Assembly: GCF_011761475.1 (NCBI RefSeq)
Contig: NZ_JAASRS010000001.1
Span: 1,922,001-1,986,000 of the forward strand
DNA from: Saccharococcus thermophilus
GTDB lineage: Bacteria > Bacillota > Bacilli > Bacillales > Anoxybacillaceae
Reading direction: 5' to 3'
Length of the DNA: 64,000 bases
Shown piece after piece: positions 21,726 to 30,565 of this stretch; positions within the stretch are counted from its first letter, which is position 1, and every line of letters starts with the position of its first letter. The position numbers and the translations under genes are program-made. The notes under the pieces were generated by a model, which had not been told where the DNA came from, made no database searches, and saw nothing but the letters and a program-made list of their open reading frames with translations.

Positions 21726-22475
21726 TCATGCATTTTTTTGCGCAACAAAGAAAATGCGTTCAGACATTTCGGTCGGCGCTTCGTCGGTAAAATCCGCTGT
21801 GATTTCGAGCACCGTAAACCCCGCTTCCGTTAACCATTGTTGATACTGAATCATCTCATAAGTGCGCTGCTGATGCCATTCATCATATCGTTCATATTTT
21901 CCATCTCCGCCGCGGACAAAAAACGTTAGTTCATGCTCCACACTATGCGGAAAGGAAAGCGGATAGCACGACCAAATATAACTGATTTCTTCATCATTGC
22001 TAGTAAACACGGCATCGCGAAAAACGCGATCCATCTTATACGGCGAATGGACGTCAAATAACAGCAATCCGTCTTTGCGCAGCAGTTCATAAACGCAGGA
22101 AAACGTTTGCTGCACTTCCTTTTCTTCCAATAAATAGTTAAGAGAATCACAAAAAATCGTCGCACAGTCAAAGTCGGAAAATCCTCGTAGCTCCGTCATG
22201 TTTTGCTGAAAAAATTCAACTGTTACCTGCTGCGCTTCCGCTTTTGCTTGTGCAATCGAGAGCATATTTTCCGACAAATCAACACCAGCAACGACAAATC
22301 CCGCTTTTGCCAACCGGACCGCCAACTCCCCAGTGCCGCACCCAATATCAAGAATACGCGTTGCACCGCGACGCCCATACTGCTGAAGTTTACGTTGCAC
22401 AAATGATTGCCACGCATCGTATGGCGCTTCTTCCATTAACAGATCATACCAATACGCAAATGACTCATATGTCAT
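21726..22475 (-). CDS. yqeM: Class I SAM-dependent methyltransferase YqeM
   Basis: A predicted SAM-dependent methyltransferase with unknown substrate. The 249 residues carry RILDIGCGTGELAVRLA (motif I), VAGVDLSENML (motif II) and CATIFCDSLNYL (motif IV region). The ATG at 22475 overlaps the rsfS stop codon as ATGA, which indicates translational coupling. The longer ORF to 22520 is rejected. It is the last gene of the yqeG-to-yqeM series. Confidence 0.9.
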   Translation of the reverse strand: MTYESFAYWYDLLMEEAPYDAWQSFVQRKLQQYGRRGATRILDIGCGTGELAVRLAKAGFVVAGVDLSENMLSIAQAKAEAQQVTVEFFQQNMTELRGFSDFDCATIFCDSLNYLLEEKEVQQTFSCVYELLRKDGLLLFDVHSPYKMDRVFRDAVFTSNDEEISYIWSCYPLSFPHSVEHELTFFVRGGDGKYERYDEWHQQRTYEMIQYQQWLTEAGFTVLEITADFTDEAPTEMSERIFFVAQKNA

Positions 22476-22828
22476 TGCTGCAACACGCTCGCCACATCTT
22501 CGAGCGGTGCGTCTCCCCATAAGCGCTCTAAATTATAATAACTGCGCTCTTCCTTATCAAAAATATGGACAACGATATCTCCTAAGTCCACTAATACCCA
22601 TTTCGCCTCATGAAACCCTTCGATTCGTTTCACCGGGATATCGTGTTCTTCTGCTTTTTCTTTTATTTCCCGCGCAATCGCCTGTACTTGTTTTTCCGAA
22701 TTACCATGGCAAATAACAAAATAATCTGCGACAAGAGAAATTCCTTTCATATTAAGGACAACGATATTTTCCGCTTTTTTATCATCTGCTGCCCGAACGA
22801 CTAAGTGCAATATTTCCTGCTCTGTCAT
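22472..22828 (-). CDS. rsfS: Ribosome silencing factor RsfS
   Basis: RsfS (Iojap family) binds L14 on the 50S subunit and blocks subunit joining when nutrients are scarce. The 118-residue protein has the conserved VLNMKGISLVADYFVICHG segment and the C-terminal YNLERLW motif. The ATG at 22828 is chosen over 22837 because AAAGGGGG then lies 10 bases upstream, and the length equals the B. subtilis protein. It overlaps yqeK at its start and yqeM at its end. Confidence 0.93.
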   Translation of the reverse strand: MTEQEILHLVVRAADDKKAENIVVLNMKGISLVADYFVICHGNSEKQVQAIAREIKEKAEEHDIPVKRIEGFHEAKWVLVDLGDIVVHIFDKEERSYYNLERLWGDAPLEDVASVLQQ

Positions 22829-23403
22829 TTTTCCCATTCCCCCTTTATTTCCATGATTAAAGAATTATAAGTATGAATCGTATCTGGGTAAACAAGCTGA
22901 TTTTTTTTCAGCAAAAATTGAATCGTGTTTTGCAGTGCTTTGATTAATGCTTGATTCAAATCTTGCTTGGCAAGTTCGCGAACTTCCTCCACTCCCGGGA
23001 ATACGCGTCCAGGTTCAATATAATCGGCAAGGTAAATAACTTTTTCCAATACTGTCATATTAGCGCGTCCAGATGTATGATAACGAATCGCATTTAATAT
23101 TTCTTCATCGTCAATGCCAACTTCCGTTTTTACCAAATAGGCGCCGACTGGCGCGTGCCATAGTTCGGCATTATAAGAAAGCAAGTCTTTTGGCATATTT
23201 TGCTCCAAAATGATTTGTTTCATTTCTTCTTTTGGACGGAACTTGGCATAATCATGAAAAATCGCCGCCAATTCTGCTTTTTTTACATCAGCCCCATACC
23301 GTTTCGCCAGCGCGATTGCTGTTTCCATGACGCCAACAGTATGCTGATAGCGGTGTTCGGTCAATTGCTTCTTAACGATAGTTAACGCTTCTTGTCGCTC
23401 CAT
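22825..23403 (-). CDS. yqeK: HD-domain Ap4A hydrolase YqeK
   Basis: YqeK-family proteins are HD-domain phosphohydrolases that split diadenosine tetraphosphate symmetrically. The 192 residues contain the metal site: H in [16 protein letters not shown] (HD pair), HAPVGAYL and YHTSGRANM, with LADYIEPGR further on. The start at 23403 has GAGGAAG upstream; an earlier in-frame codon at 23421 lacks a site. It overlaps the end of nadD by about 30 bases and the start of rsfS. Confidence 0.9.
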   Translation of the reverse strand: MERQEALTIVKKQLTEHRYQHTVGVMETAIALAKRYGADVKKAELAAIFHDYAKFRPKEEMKQIILEQNMPKDLLSYNAELWHAPVGAYLVKTEVGIDDEEILNAIRYHTSGRANMTVLEKVIYLADYIEPGRVFPGVEEVRELAKQDLNQALIKALQNTIQFLLKKNQLVYPDTIHTYNSLIMEIKGEWEK

Positions 23404-23962
23404 ATAACTTCCTCTCCTCAATATAAAGTCTTACACACTCCGGCACTAAGTAGCGAATGGTTTGTCCGTTCCTTACCCGTTCGCGGATTAAGGAAGAAGA
23501 GACAGAGAACTGCGGCACTTCTACCTCAATAATTGGGTAAGATGTTTCCATGGAAAAACCCGGACGTTTGACGCCGACAAATGTCACCAATTCGATCAGT
23601 TCGTCGATTTTATACCAGTTTGGCAAATATTCGACCATATCTGCACCAATAATAAAATAAAACTCATCATCCGGATGCATAGAAAGAAGTTGACGCACCG
23701 TATCATACGTATAAGAAGGTCCTTCTCTTTCCAGCTCGATCGTTTCAATATGAAAACGCGGATGACCGGCAATTGCTAATTCCAACATGCGTAAACGATC
23801 TTCGCTTCTTGTCACTTGTTCATGTTGTTTATGAGGAGGGATGTGGTTTGGCATAAACCAAATTTCCGACAACTGAAGGGCGTGCAATACTTCGTTCGCC
23901 ATTAATAAATGCCCGCAGTGAGGTGGGTCAAACGTCCCTCCGAAAATGCCTATTTTTCTCAT
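23372..23962 (-). CDS. nadD: Nicotinate-nucleotide adenylyltransferase
   Basis: NadD transfers AMP from ATP to nicotinate mononucleotide to give deamido-NAD. The 196-residue protein has the nucleotidyltransferase N-terminus [14 protein letters not shown] (the HxGH motif), [10 protein letters not shown] and the C-terminal [10 protein letters not shown] (ISSTxIR motif). The ATG at 23962 gives the canonical MRKIGIFGG start, preferred over the longer ORF to 24001. It lies between yhbY and yqeK with overlaps typical of a tight operon. Confidence 0.96.
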   Translation of the reverse strand: MRKIGIFGGTFDPPHCGHLLMANEVLHALQLSEIWFMPNHIPPHKQHEQVTRSEDRLRMLELAIAGHPRFHIETIELEREGPSYTYDTVRQLLSMHPDDEFYFIIGADMVEYLPNWYKIDELIELVTFVGVKRPGFSMETSYPIIEVEVPQFSVSSSLIRERVRNGQTIRYLVPECVRLYIEERKLYGATRSVNYR

Positions 23963-24000
23963 CGTCCTTCCCTCCGCCGTATCTATACGCGGCTTTGCCA

Positions 24001-24294
24001 TTAGCTCGGTAACACAATTTGCTTGTTTTCTTTTGATTCTTTATACAATACAATTGTATTCCCAATTACTTGTACAAGTTCCGCTTCCGCCCCTTGTGCG
24101 AGCTGGCCGGCAACAACATGGCGGTCCTCTTCGCAGTTTTGCAGCACGCTTACTTTAATTAGTTCGCGCGCTTCCAGCGCATCGACAATTTGTTTAATCA
24201 TATTTTCGTTTACTCCGCCTTTTCCGACTTGGAAAATTGGTTTCAAATGATGAGCTTTCGCCCGCAAAAAACGCTTTTGTTTTCCTGTTAACAT
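24001..24294 (-). CDS. yhbY: Ribosome assembly RNA-binding protein YhbY
   Basis: A CRM-domain protein that binds 23S rRNA during 50S assembly. The 97-residue product begins [19 protein letters not shown] and carries the GxxG loop of the CRM fold (VGKGGVNE). AGGAGGTAGC lies upstream of the ATG. It starts 3 bases after the aroE stop and precedes nadD, the usual Bacillus order (B. subtilis yqeI). Confidence 0.94.
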   Translation of the reverse strand: MLTGKQKRFLRAKAHHLKPIFQVGKGGVNENMIKQIVDALEARELIKVSVLQNCEEDRHVVAGQLAQGAEAELVQVIGNTIVLYKESKENKQIVLPS

Positions 24295-24297
24295 AAG

Positions 24298-25131
24298 CTA
24301 CCTCCTAAGCTGTTCCATCACAATTTTTTTCATCCGCTCCACATCCGGAAATACTCCTGTCCATTTTTCAAACGCCAACGCGCCTTGATAAATAAACATA
24401 CCGACGCCGTTTTGCACAATGGCATTGCGCTCTCGTGCTTCCTTTAGCCATTTTGTTTCTAGCGGATTATAAATAATGTCGGAAACAATCGTTCCTTCTT
24501 TCAGATTGGCAAGCGATAGCGGCATTTCTTCCGTGTTTGGATACATACCGACCGACGTTGTATTAATTACAATATCATATTCCCCTAAACGTTGTTCCGC
24601 TTCATTTAAAGAGTAAACGCCCGATGGAACCGCAGCATCGCCTTCCTCAATAAGCTGTTTTGCTCTGGATACCGTGCGGTTGCAAATATCGATCTGTTTG
24701 GCCCCCCGATCGATAAGGGAAAAATAAATTCCTCTTGCCGCTCCACCGGCGCCGATGAGCAAGATACGCTTGTCCTTGATTTCGACGTTTGTTTCTTCTT
24801 CGAGCGCCCGGACGTATCCGGAGCCATCTGTATTATAACCGATTAAGCGCCCATTTTCATTGACGATCGTGTTCACGGCGCCGATGCGGCGCGCCTCTGC
24901 ATCGATATCATCAAGCAATGCCATAACAGCTGTTTTATGAGGGATCGTTACATTTAACCCGGCAATCCCGAGAGCCCTCACTCCGGCGATCGCATCCTTT
25001 AAGCGCTCCGGTTCTACATGGAAGGCATGATAATGAGCAGCGATGTTCAGGCGCTGGAATGCATCGTTATGCATAAGCGGCGACAAGGAATGATGGACCG
25101 GACAGCCAAATAACGCGTATAATTTCTCCAT
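24298..25131 (-). CDS. aroE: Shikimate dehydrogenase (NADP+)
   Basis: AroE reduces 3-dehydroshikimate to shikimate in the chorismate pathway. The 277 residues show the substrate-binding FGCPVHHSLSPLMHN and the catalytic Lys/Asp region GLNVTIPHKTAVM and NTDGSGYVRAL, the NADP-binding LLIGAGGAARGI and, near the end, FIYQGALAFEKWTG. The start has GAGGGGAG upstream. It is placed between yqeH and yhbY. Confidence 0.96.
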   Translation of the reverse strand: MEKLYALFGCPVHHSLSPLMHNDAFQRLNIAAHYHAFHVEPERLKDAIAGVRALGIAGLNVTIPHKTAVMALLDDIDAEARRIGAVNTIVNENGRLIGYNTDGSGYVRALEEETNVEIKDKRILLIGAGGAARGIYFSLIDRGAKQIDICNRTVSRAKQLIEEGDAAVPSGVYSLNEAEQRLGEYDIVINTTSVGMYPNTEEMPLSLANLKEGTIVSDIIYNPLETKWLKEARERNAIVQNGVGMFIYQGALAFEKWTGVFPDVERMKKIVMEQLRR

Positions 25132-25165
25132 TTTCCCCTCTCCCCTCTATGTTTCTTGTGCAGCA

Positions 25166-26275
25166 CTAAATCAATGATTTTCTGATTAAAATGTCAACTC
25201 CTTTTGGAGCGTAGGCAGTCACTTGCGCCCCTGGCTCATTGCAAGTCACCCAGCCGAGCCCGGAAAATACAATATCGGTTTTTCTTTCTTTGATGGTAAA
25301 AGTGTGGGCCTCTAACGGCGGGAATTGCTCGGCGTAATGTCTGTTTGGCGGCGAAAGAAGTTCACCCAATTGGCTCGCATATAAGGCATCCGCCTTTTCC
25401 AATTTTGTCCGATGGATGAGTAATTCATTGGAAAAATAACAGACGAAAGATCGCCGCCCTCCTTTGATGTAATCAAGGCGAGCAAGACCGCCAAAAAACA
25501 GCGTTTGCCGTTCATTCAACTGGTATACTCGCGGATGGATTTCCCGTTTTGGAGTAATGATTTTTAAATCTTTTTTATCTACAAAATGCGCCATTTGGTG
25601 ATGGTTGATAATTCCTGGCGTATCATAAAGCGTCGCCCCATCGTCGAACGGGATTTCGATGATATCTAACGTCGTTCCCGGAAAATAAGAAGTAGTAATA
25701 ACATTTCCTTTTCCTGTCGCCTCTTCAATAAGGCGATTAATAAACGTTGATTTTCCTACATTCGTGCACCCAACGACATACACATCTTTGCCGAACCGAT
25801 ACGTTTCGATCGCTTCCATTACTTTCGCCATTCCGATTCCTTTTACCGCGCTCACTAAACAAATATCAACCGGCTTCAAGCCAAGATCGTTTGCCGTCTG
25901 CTTCATCCAGTGAATCAATTTTGGATATTTTACTGATTTTGGTAGCAAATCCACTTTATTACCAACAAGCAAAATCGGATTGTTGACCGCAAATCGATGC
26001 AATCCTGGAAGCCAGCTACCGTTAAAGTCAAAAATATCAACAATTTTGACGACTAGTGCTTCCGATTGCCCGATGCGGTGCAAAATTTTTAAAAAATCGT
26101 CATCAGTCAACGGAATGTCCTGTACCTCATTATAATGTTTCAGACGAAAACACCGCTGGCAAATAATTTCTTCCTTTTCCAGCACGCTTTTTGGAGCATA
26201 TCCAGGTTTTGTTTCATCTTCCGACTGGATAATCGCACCACAGCCAATGCAGCGAATTTGTTGTTCCACCATCAT
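25166..26275 (-). CDS. yqeH: Ribosome biogenesis GTPase YqeH
   Basis: YqeH is a circularly permuted GTPase needed for 30S subunit assembly. The 369 residues start with a zinc finger (CIGCG, then CQRC), followed by the permuted GTPase motifs in the order G4 (NKVDLLPK), G5 (SAVKGIG), G1 (GCTNVGKSTF) and G3 (DTPGI), and a C-terminal RNA-binding domain. The ATG overlaps the yqeG stop codon as ATGATG, so translation is coupled. GGAGG lies just upstream; a GTG six bases downstream is an alternative start. Confidence 0.95.
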   Translation of the reverse strand: MMVEQQIRCIGCGAIIQSEDETKPGYAPKSVLEKEEIICQRCFRLKHYNEVQDIPLTDDDFLKILHRIGQSEALVVKIVDIFDFNGSWLPGLHRFAVNNPILLVGNKVDLLPKSVKYPKLIHWMKQTANDLGLKPVDICLVSAVKGIGMAKVMEAIETYRFGKDVYVVGCTNVGKSTFINRLIEEATGKGNVITTSYFPGTTLDIIEIPFDDGATLYDTPGIINHHQMAHFVDKKDLKIITPKREIHPRVYQLNERQTLFFGGLARLDYIKGGRRSFVCYFSNELLIHRTKLEKADALYASQLGELLSPPNRHYAEQFPPLEAHTFTIKERKTDIVFSGLGWVTCNEPGAQVTAYAPKGVDILIRKSLI

Positions 26276-26787
26276 TCCTCCCAGTAAATCATGCCTTTTT
26301 TTCGCATCATATTTAAAATTTTCCGTTCCATCTTACGGTTGAATCGAGTCCACAGCCCGTCTGTCTGCGCGACAGGAACGACTAAAATCGTATTTAATCC
26401 TAGGCGATTGCCGCCCAATACGTCTGTCAGCAATTGATCGCCAATGACAACCACTTCGTCTTTGCCTAATTGCATCATCGCCAACGCCTTTTGAAAAGCA
26501 CGCGTTAACGGCTTGCGCGCTTCGAAAATAAAAGGAATGCCGAGCGGCTCGGCAAAAGATTGCACTCGTTTTTGGTTATTATTCGATACAATCATGACCT
26601 TAATGCCTTCCCGCTTCATTTTTTCAAACCATTCCGTTAGCTCAGGAGTAGCGCTTGGTCTGTCCCATTCCACAAGCGTATTATCTAAATCCGTAATGAT
26701 TCCTTTAATTCCCTTCTCTTTTAGCTCGCTAGGAGTAATGTCCAAGACCCGCTTGGCAAATTGACTTGGCAAAAAATAATGAAGCAC
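26272..26787 (-). CDS. yqeG: YqeG family HAD-IIIA phosphatase
   Basis: A HAD-superfamily phosphatase with the DxDxT nucleophile motif in TDLDNTLVEWDRP, the second motif IVSNNNQKRV and the acidic motif VIGDQLLTDVLGGNR. An ORF runs upstream through the DnaA-box region to 26979, but the GTG at 26787 is the better start: AAGGTG lies 6 bases upstream and the 171-residue product then aligns end to end with B. subtilis YqeG. It is first in the yqeG-yqeH-aroE-yhbY-nadD-yqeK-rsfS-yqeM series. Confidence 0.92.
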   Translation of the reverse strand: MLHYFLPSQFAKRVLDITPSELKEKGIKGIITDLDNTLVEWDRPSATPELTEWFEKMKREGIKVMIVSNNNQKRVQSFAEPLGIPFIFEARKPLTRAFQKALAMMQLGKDEVVVIGDQLLTDVLGGNRLGLNTILVVPVAQTDGLWTRFNRKMERKILNMMRKKGMIYWEE

Positions 26788-26936
26788 AACGATCACCTTA
26801 CCTTTTGGCCGCTGTTTTTGGACCTTTTTTCTGCCTTTTCTCATCATACCTAATTTTTGCGCACGGTTCAAAACAAACTTTGACAAATATATACAAGAGA
26901 AAAAATTTTTTCGACAAAATTCGTTGTCCGCAAAAT

Positions 26937-27037
26937 TGTGGATAAATTTTACCCACATCATACACAAGCTTATCATCATACTTCCACAATCTTATAAACA
27001 TGTTTTCCACATGTTATCCACTGTTCATTGTGGATAA
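26937..27037. promoter_or_regulatory. DnaA-box cluster between yqeG and sda
   Basis: Two perfect TTATCCACA boxes lie on the minus strand (26937-26945 and 27029-27037). Four one-mismatch boxes lie on the plus strand: TTACCCACA (26949-26957), TCATACACA (26958-26966), TTTTCCACA (27003-27011) and TTATCCACT (27014-27022). A weaker TATTCCACA is at 27052-27060. In B. subtilis DnaA binds the same interval and controls sda, so these boxes probably couple sda expression to replication. The rest of the 353-base gap holds the start regions of the two divergent genes. Confidence 0.88.
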
Positions 27038-27140
27038 CAGAACGGTTGTTCTATTCCACAAATCATGGTACAGTTAAAGTAACTTACCATTATATGTATC
27101 GATTACAAATTATATTCCATTGCTGAAGGAGGTTTTCAGC

Positions 27141-27281
27141 ATGAAACATCTATCCGATGAGTTGTTAATCGAATCGTATTATAAGGCAAAAGAGCTAAAT
27201 TTAAGCCCTGAATTTATTGAGCTCATTGAAAAAGAAATCCAGCGCCGCGCGTTAAGTCATAAAATCAAGCTTTCATCCTGA
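27141..27281 (+). CDS. sda: Sporulation histidine kinase inhibitor Sda
   Basis: Sda is a small helical hairpin that binds KinA and blocks phosphorelay activation when replication or DNA integrity is impaired. The 46-residue product, starting [20 protein letters not shown], has the LIESY and FIELIEKEI helices seen in B. subtilis Sda. The ribosome-binding site GGAGGT (27128-27133) lies in the loop of a hairpin, GCTGAA (27122-27127) / TTCAGC (27135-27140), that ends at the start codon. The upstream DnaA-box cluster is the likely regulator. Confidence 0.95.
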   Translation: MKHLSDELLIESYYKAKELNLSPEFIELIEKEIQRRALSHKIKLSS

Positions 27282-27301
27282 TTTCACCTCAGGATTTTTT
27301 T
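27275..27301. terminator. Terminator between sda and psd
   Basis: ATCCTGA (27275-27281) pairs with TCAGGAT (27289-27295), followed by a T run. The sda stop codon lies in the left arm. Psd ends immediately after on the other strand. Confidence 0.85.
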
Positions 27302-28079
27302 ATTTTAGGTACCCAAGCCGTTCCCCAACTTTAATTCCCATTGGCACGACAATTCGTTCATCAAGCTCAATGCTGTCTTTTTCAAATAATAAAACGACGG
27401 TAGAGCCAAAAGAAAAGTAGGCAATTTCCTGTCCTTTCGTCAGCTGTTTGCTTACATGAGTAAGCTCAATACTATTCACAAACATCGCTCCTATTTTTAC
27501 AATTGCGATGTGCTTCCCGTTTGCACATACTTCTGTAATTACGCGGTAGTTTTTTGATAACGGCCGCTTCCCGTATTTCATACCGAGACGATTAACGGGA
27601 TACGATTTTTTTCCGAGCGTCCATTGCTTTTGCACGATTCCAGATATTGGACTGTGAATGCGATGATAATGGCTAGGGCTTAAATACAAAATAATAAATA
27701 ATCCATTTAAATATTTTTTGGCGGCTTCGCTGCTGCCAAGCATTTCGGCAATCGAATACGTTTTGTCTTTCACAACGATCTCGCTATTTTCATGAATGGT
27801 GCCAATGTCTTCAATAATGGCATCCACTGGGCTAATCACACTGTTTTCGGTTTCGTCAATCGGTCTTGTCCCTGCTTTTAGCCTGCGAACAAACAATTGT
27901 TGCAATGTTTTATAATTTTTTAAGTTTTTTTCCATTTCTTCTTGATTAATATTATAAATTTTTGCATACGATGGAATAAGTACCGCACTAAAACGGGACT
28001 TCGTAAAAATGGCAATTATTTTTGACGAAAGCCAATGATTCGTTAATTCAATCATCAATCGATACAACCATTTTAACAA
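27300..28079 (-). CDS. psd: Phosphatidylserine decarboxylase
   Basis: Psd converts phosphatidylserine to phosphatidylethanolamine at the membrane. The precursor self-cleaves at a Gly-Ser bond to make its pyruvoyl cofactor; here the site is the GST in YFSFGSTVVLLF near the C-terminus, and SPVDAIIEDIG and HYHRIHSP supply other conserved residues. A TTG at 28079 with GGAGGG 7 bases upstream is the best start (259 residues, aligned with the B. subtilis N-terminus LYRxxIELTNH). The ORF could begin at a TTG at 28109, without a good site. It is divergent from pssA, which makes its substrate. Confidence 0.93.
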   Translation of the reverse strand: MLKWLYRLMIELTNHWLSSKIIAIFTKSRFSAVLIPSYAKIYNINQEEMEKNLKNYKTLQQLFVRRLKAGTRPIDETENSVISPVDAIIEDIGTIHENSEIVVKDKTYSIAEMLGSSEAAKKYLNGLFIILYLSPSHYHRIHSPISGIVQKQWTLGKKSYPVNRLGMKYGKRPLSKNYRVITEVCANGKHIAIVKIGAMFVNSIELTHVSKQLTKGQEIAYFSFGSTVVLLFEKDSIELDERIVVPMGIKVGERLGYLK

Positions 28080-28200
28080 AATATATTCCCTCCAGTTTAT
28101 GGCGATCAAGTTTTTTGCTACCTTTCATATTATAAATAAAATGAGTATAATGGTAGTAGATTTTGTTTGCTGCGTTTTCCGTCAAAAAGGAGTGAGGAGA

Positions 28201-28740
28201 ATGTTTTTATCGGATTATTTAGATTACACATTAAAAAAATTAAAAGCAAATATGGCAAACATTTTAACGCTGACGAATTTATCGCTTGGGGGCTTCTCTG
28301 TCCTAACGACGTTGAAAGGACAGCTTCATGTCAGCCTGCTGCTTGTTTTTTTAGCAGCTTTCGTTGATCGCTTTGATGGAGCTGTCGCCCGCAAGCTGAA
28401 CATCGAATCCGAACTTGGCAAGCAATTGGACTCGATGAGCGATATCATATCCTTTGGCGTAGCTCCCGCTTTGTTAATGTATCAAGGCTTGCTGTACGAA
28501 TTTGGCGCACCTGGTGCGTTTTTCACGATTCTATATATCGGCTGCGGTGCCTTCCGTCTTGCGCGGTTCAATATTACAGAAAATAACGGCTATTTTTCCG
28601 GACTTCCCATTACGGCAGCAGGAGTGCTGTTGACGTTAAGCTATTTAACAATTGATTACTTCCCCCCACAATTTTTTATTTTCCTCATGATCACCTTATC
28701 GTTTTTAATGGTCGGAACGTTTAAATTGAAAAAAATATAA
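28201..28740 (+). CDS. pssA: CDP-diacylglycerol-serine O-phosphatidyltransferase
   Basis: PssA makes phosphatidylserine from CDP-diacylglycerol and serine in the membrane. The 179-residue protein has the CDP-alcohol phosphotransferase signature DGxxAR...G...D...D (in DGAVARKLNIESELG followed by KQLDSMSD) and several membrane segments. The ATG at 28201 has AAGGAGTGAGGAG upstream; the ORF extends to 28099 without support. With psd on the other strand it forms a two-gene phosphatidylethanolamine unit. Confidence 0.94.
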   Translation: MFLSDYLDYTLKKLKANMANILTLTNLSLGGFSVLTTLKGQLHVSLLLVFLAAFVDRFDGAVARKLNIESELGKQLDSMSDIISFGVAPALLMYQGLLYEFGAPGAFFTILYIGCGAFRLARFNITENNGYFSGLPITAAGVLLTLSYLTIDYFPPQFFIFLMITLSFLMVGTFKLKKI

Positions 28741-28747
28741 CACATAC

Positions 28748-28800
28748 AAGGCTGTCCTTTCCAATGGCGAAGTAATAAACGGATTGGGCAGCCTTTTTAT
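28748..28800 (+). terminator. Terminator downstream of pssA
   Basis: AAGGCTGTCC (28748-28757) pairs with GGGCAGCCTT (28786-28795), with one G-T pair, and is followed by TTTTATTT. Confidence 0.75.
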
Positions 28801-28916
28801 TTCCTTATCACACCATTTTCCCTTTTCAATCTTTGTTATTAATTATATGATAAATGTGGATTTATTATAAAGCACAAATCGATATAGCTTTCTTAGATGT
28901 AACGGGGGGATTTCAT

Positions 28917-29708
28917 TTGGATAAAACATCTATTATTGGCATTCTTCTTGGCATTATCGCGATTGGCGTTGGAATGTACTTTAAAGGCGTCCATCCAAGC
29001 GTATTAATTAACCCGGCGGCGATTTTAATTATTATCGTCGGAACGATCGCTTCTGTTACCATCGCGTTTCCAACCCGCGAAATTAAAAAAGTGCCTAAAC
29101 TATTGGGGGTCATTTTTAAAGAGCAAAATATTCCAACGATTGAAGAGCTGATTCCTTTGTTTGTCGACTGGGCGAACGTGGCCCGCCGCGAAGGATTGCT
29201 CGCTTTGGAAGCAAAACTGGAGGAAATCGACGACCCGTTTTTGCGGAACGGCTTAAGCATGGCGATCGACGGACAAACGCAAGATTTTATCCGCGATGTC
29301 ATGACCGAAGAAATTGAAGCGATGCAAGAACGCCATGAAGCAAATGCAGCTATCTTTTCACAAGCAGGTACATATGCGCCGACGCTTGGGGTGCTTGGAG
29401 CGGTCATTGGGCTTATTGCGGCGTTGGGCAATATTGATAACATCAGCGAACTCGGCAAGGCAATTAGCGCGGCGTTTGTCGCGACCTTACTCGGGATTTT
29501 CACTGGATATGTACTATGGCACCCGTTTGCCAACAAATTAAGAAGAAAATCCAAAGAAGAGGCAAAAATACGCCAAGTGATGATTGAAGGGGTGCTTTCT
29601 ATTTTGGAAGGACAAGCACCGCGAACGATTGAACAAAAACTTGCTTCCTATCTGCCGAAAACAGAGCGCAAGAAACTTGCAGAACAGGGAGAACAAAGCA
29701 ATGAGTAA
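28917..29708 (+). CDS. motA: Flagellar motor stator protein MotA
   Basis: MotA pairs with MotB in the proton-driven flagellar stator. The 263 residues have four membrane segments (two near the N-terminus, two at about 145-205), the cytoplasmic loop with conserved charged residues (NVARREGLLALE) and the PTLGVLGAVIGLI segment. Translation most likely starts at the TTG at 28917, giving MDKTSIIGILLG as in B. subtilis MotA, with GGGGGGA upstream. It overlaps motB by 8 bases. Identity as MotA rather than MotP rests on the N-terminal match. Confidence 0.92.
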   Translation: MDKTSIIGILLGIIAIGVGMYFKGVHPSVLINPAAILIIIVGTIASVTIAFPTREIKKVPKLLGVIFKEQNIPTIEELIPLFVDWANVARREGLLALEAKLEEIDDPFLRNGLSMAIDGQTQDFIRDVMTEEIEAMQERHEANAAIFSQAGTYAPTLGVLGAVIGLIAALGNIDNISELGKAISAAFVATLLGIFTGYVLWHPFANKLRRKSKEEAKIRQVMIEGVLSILEGQAPRTIEQKLASYLPKTERKKLAEQGEQSNE

Positions 29709-30465
29709 GAAAAAAAAGCAAAAACAGGAAGAACGTATTAACGAATCGTGGCTAATTCCGTACTCGGATTTATTAACGTTATTGCTCGCTCTGTTTATCG
29801 TTTTGTTTGCAAGCAGCCAAATCGACCAAAAAAAGTTCCAGCAAATTGCTCGTTCCTTTAACACAGCGTTCGTCGGTGGAACAGGGGTGCTTGATTTCGA
29901 AAGCCCAATCGAACCAAAGCAGCCGCCTGCGCAGACAAAACAGGAAAACAAGCAACTACAAGAGAAAAAGAAAGAAGCGCTTGATAAACAAGACCAAGAA
30001 GAACTGCAGGATGTAAAAGAAAAAATTGATGGGTATATCATGCAAAAACATTTAAACGGGAAATTGCAAACTTCTCTAACGGACGAAGGATTGGCGATCA
30101 CGATCTTAAACGATATTTTATTTGATTCAGGGAGTGCGGAAGTTCGGGTAAAAGACCGGCGCCTCGCAAAAGAAATTTCCGAGCTGCTCGTGATGAATCC
30201 GCCTCACAATATTATTGTTAGCGGGCATACGGATAACGTGCCAATTCATAATGCAAAGTTTGCTTCCAACTGGGAGCTAAGCGTCATGCGGGCAGTAAAC
30301 TTTATGAAAGTATTGCTGGAAAATCCAAAGCTTGATCCACGCTCCTTTAGCGCAAAAGGATATGGGGAATTTAAACCAGTGGCGTCAAATGCCACTCCCG
30401 AAGGGCGAATGAAAAACCGGCGCGTCGAAATTTTAATTTTGCCGCGTACGGAAACTTCCCGATAG
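29701..30465 (+). CDS. motB: Flagellar motor stator protein MotB
   Basis: MotB anchors the stator to peptidoglycan and carries the proton-binding aspartate. The 254-residue protein has a basic N-terminus, one membrane helix with the essential Asp (PYSDLLTLLLALFIVLFAS), a charged plug/linker and a C-terminal OmpA-like domain (SGHTDNVPIHN, and NRRVEILI). The ATG at 29701 lies within the last codons of motA, so translation is coupled. An ORF upstream in the same frame is not coding. Confidence 0.95.
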   Translation: MSKKKKQKQEERINESWLIPYSDLLTLLLALFIVLFASSQIDQKKFQQIARSFNTAFVGGTGVLDFESPIEPKQPPAQTKQENKQLQEKKKEALDKQDQEELQDVKEKIDGYIMQKHLNGKLQTSLTDEGLAITILNDILFDSGSAEVRVKDRRLAKEISELLVMNPPHNIIVSGHTDNVPIHNAKFASNWELSVMRAVNFMKVLLENPKLDPRSFSAKGYGEFKPVASNATPEGRMKNRRVEILILPRTETSR

Positions 30466-30497
30466 CCCATTTAACGTGCTGTTTCCCGTGAAATGAA

Positions 30498-30530
30498 ACA
30501 GGCTGGCATAGAGCCAGCCTGTTGTTGTTA
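30498..30530 (+). terminator. Terminator downstream of motB
   Basis: ACAGGCTGGC (30498-30507) pairs with GCCAGCCTGT (30513-30522), followed by TGTTGTTA. It can also serve the opposite strand. Confidence 0.75.
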
Positions 30531-30565
30531 CAGCTTAAAAGAAAATTTAATCACTCCGGCCTTTA

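Noticed and set aside
28850-28900. Possible sigma-D promoter before motA (ATCGATAT resembling GCCGATAT)
   Set aside because: No TAAA lies at the right distance upstream; the nearest are at about 7 or 24 bases.
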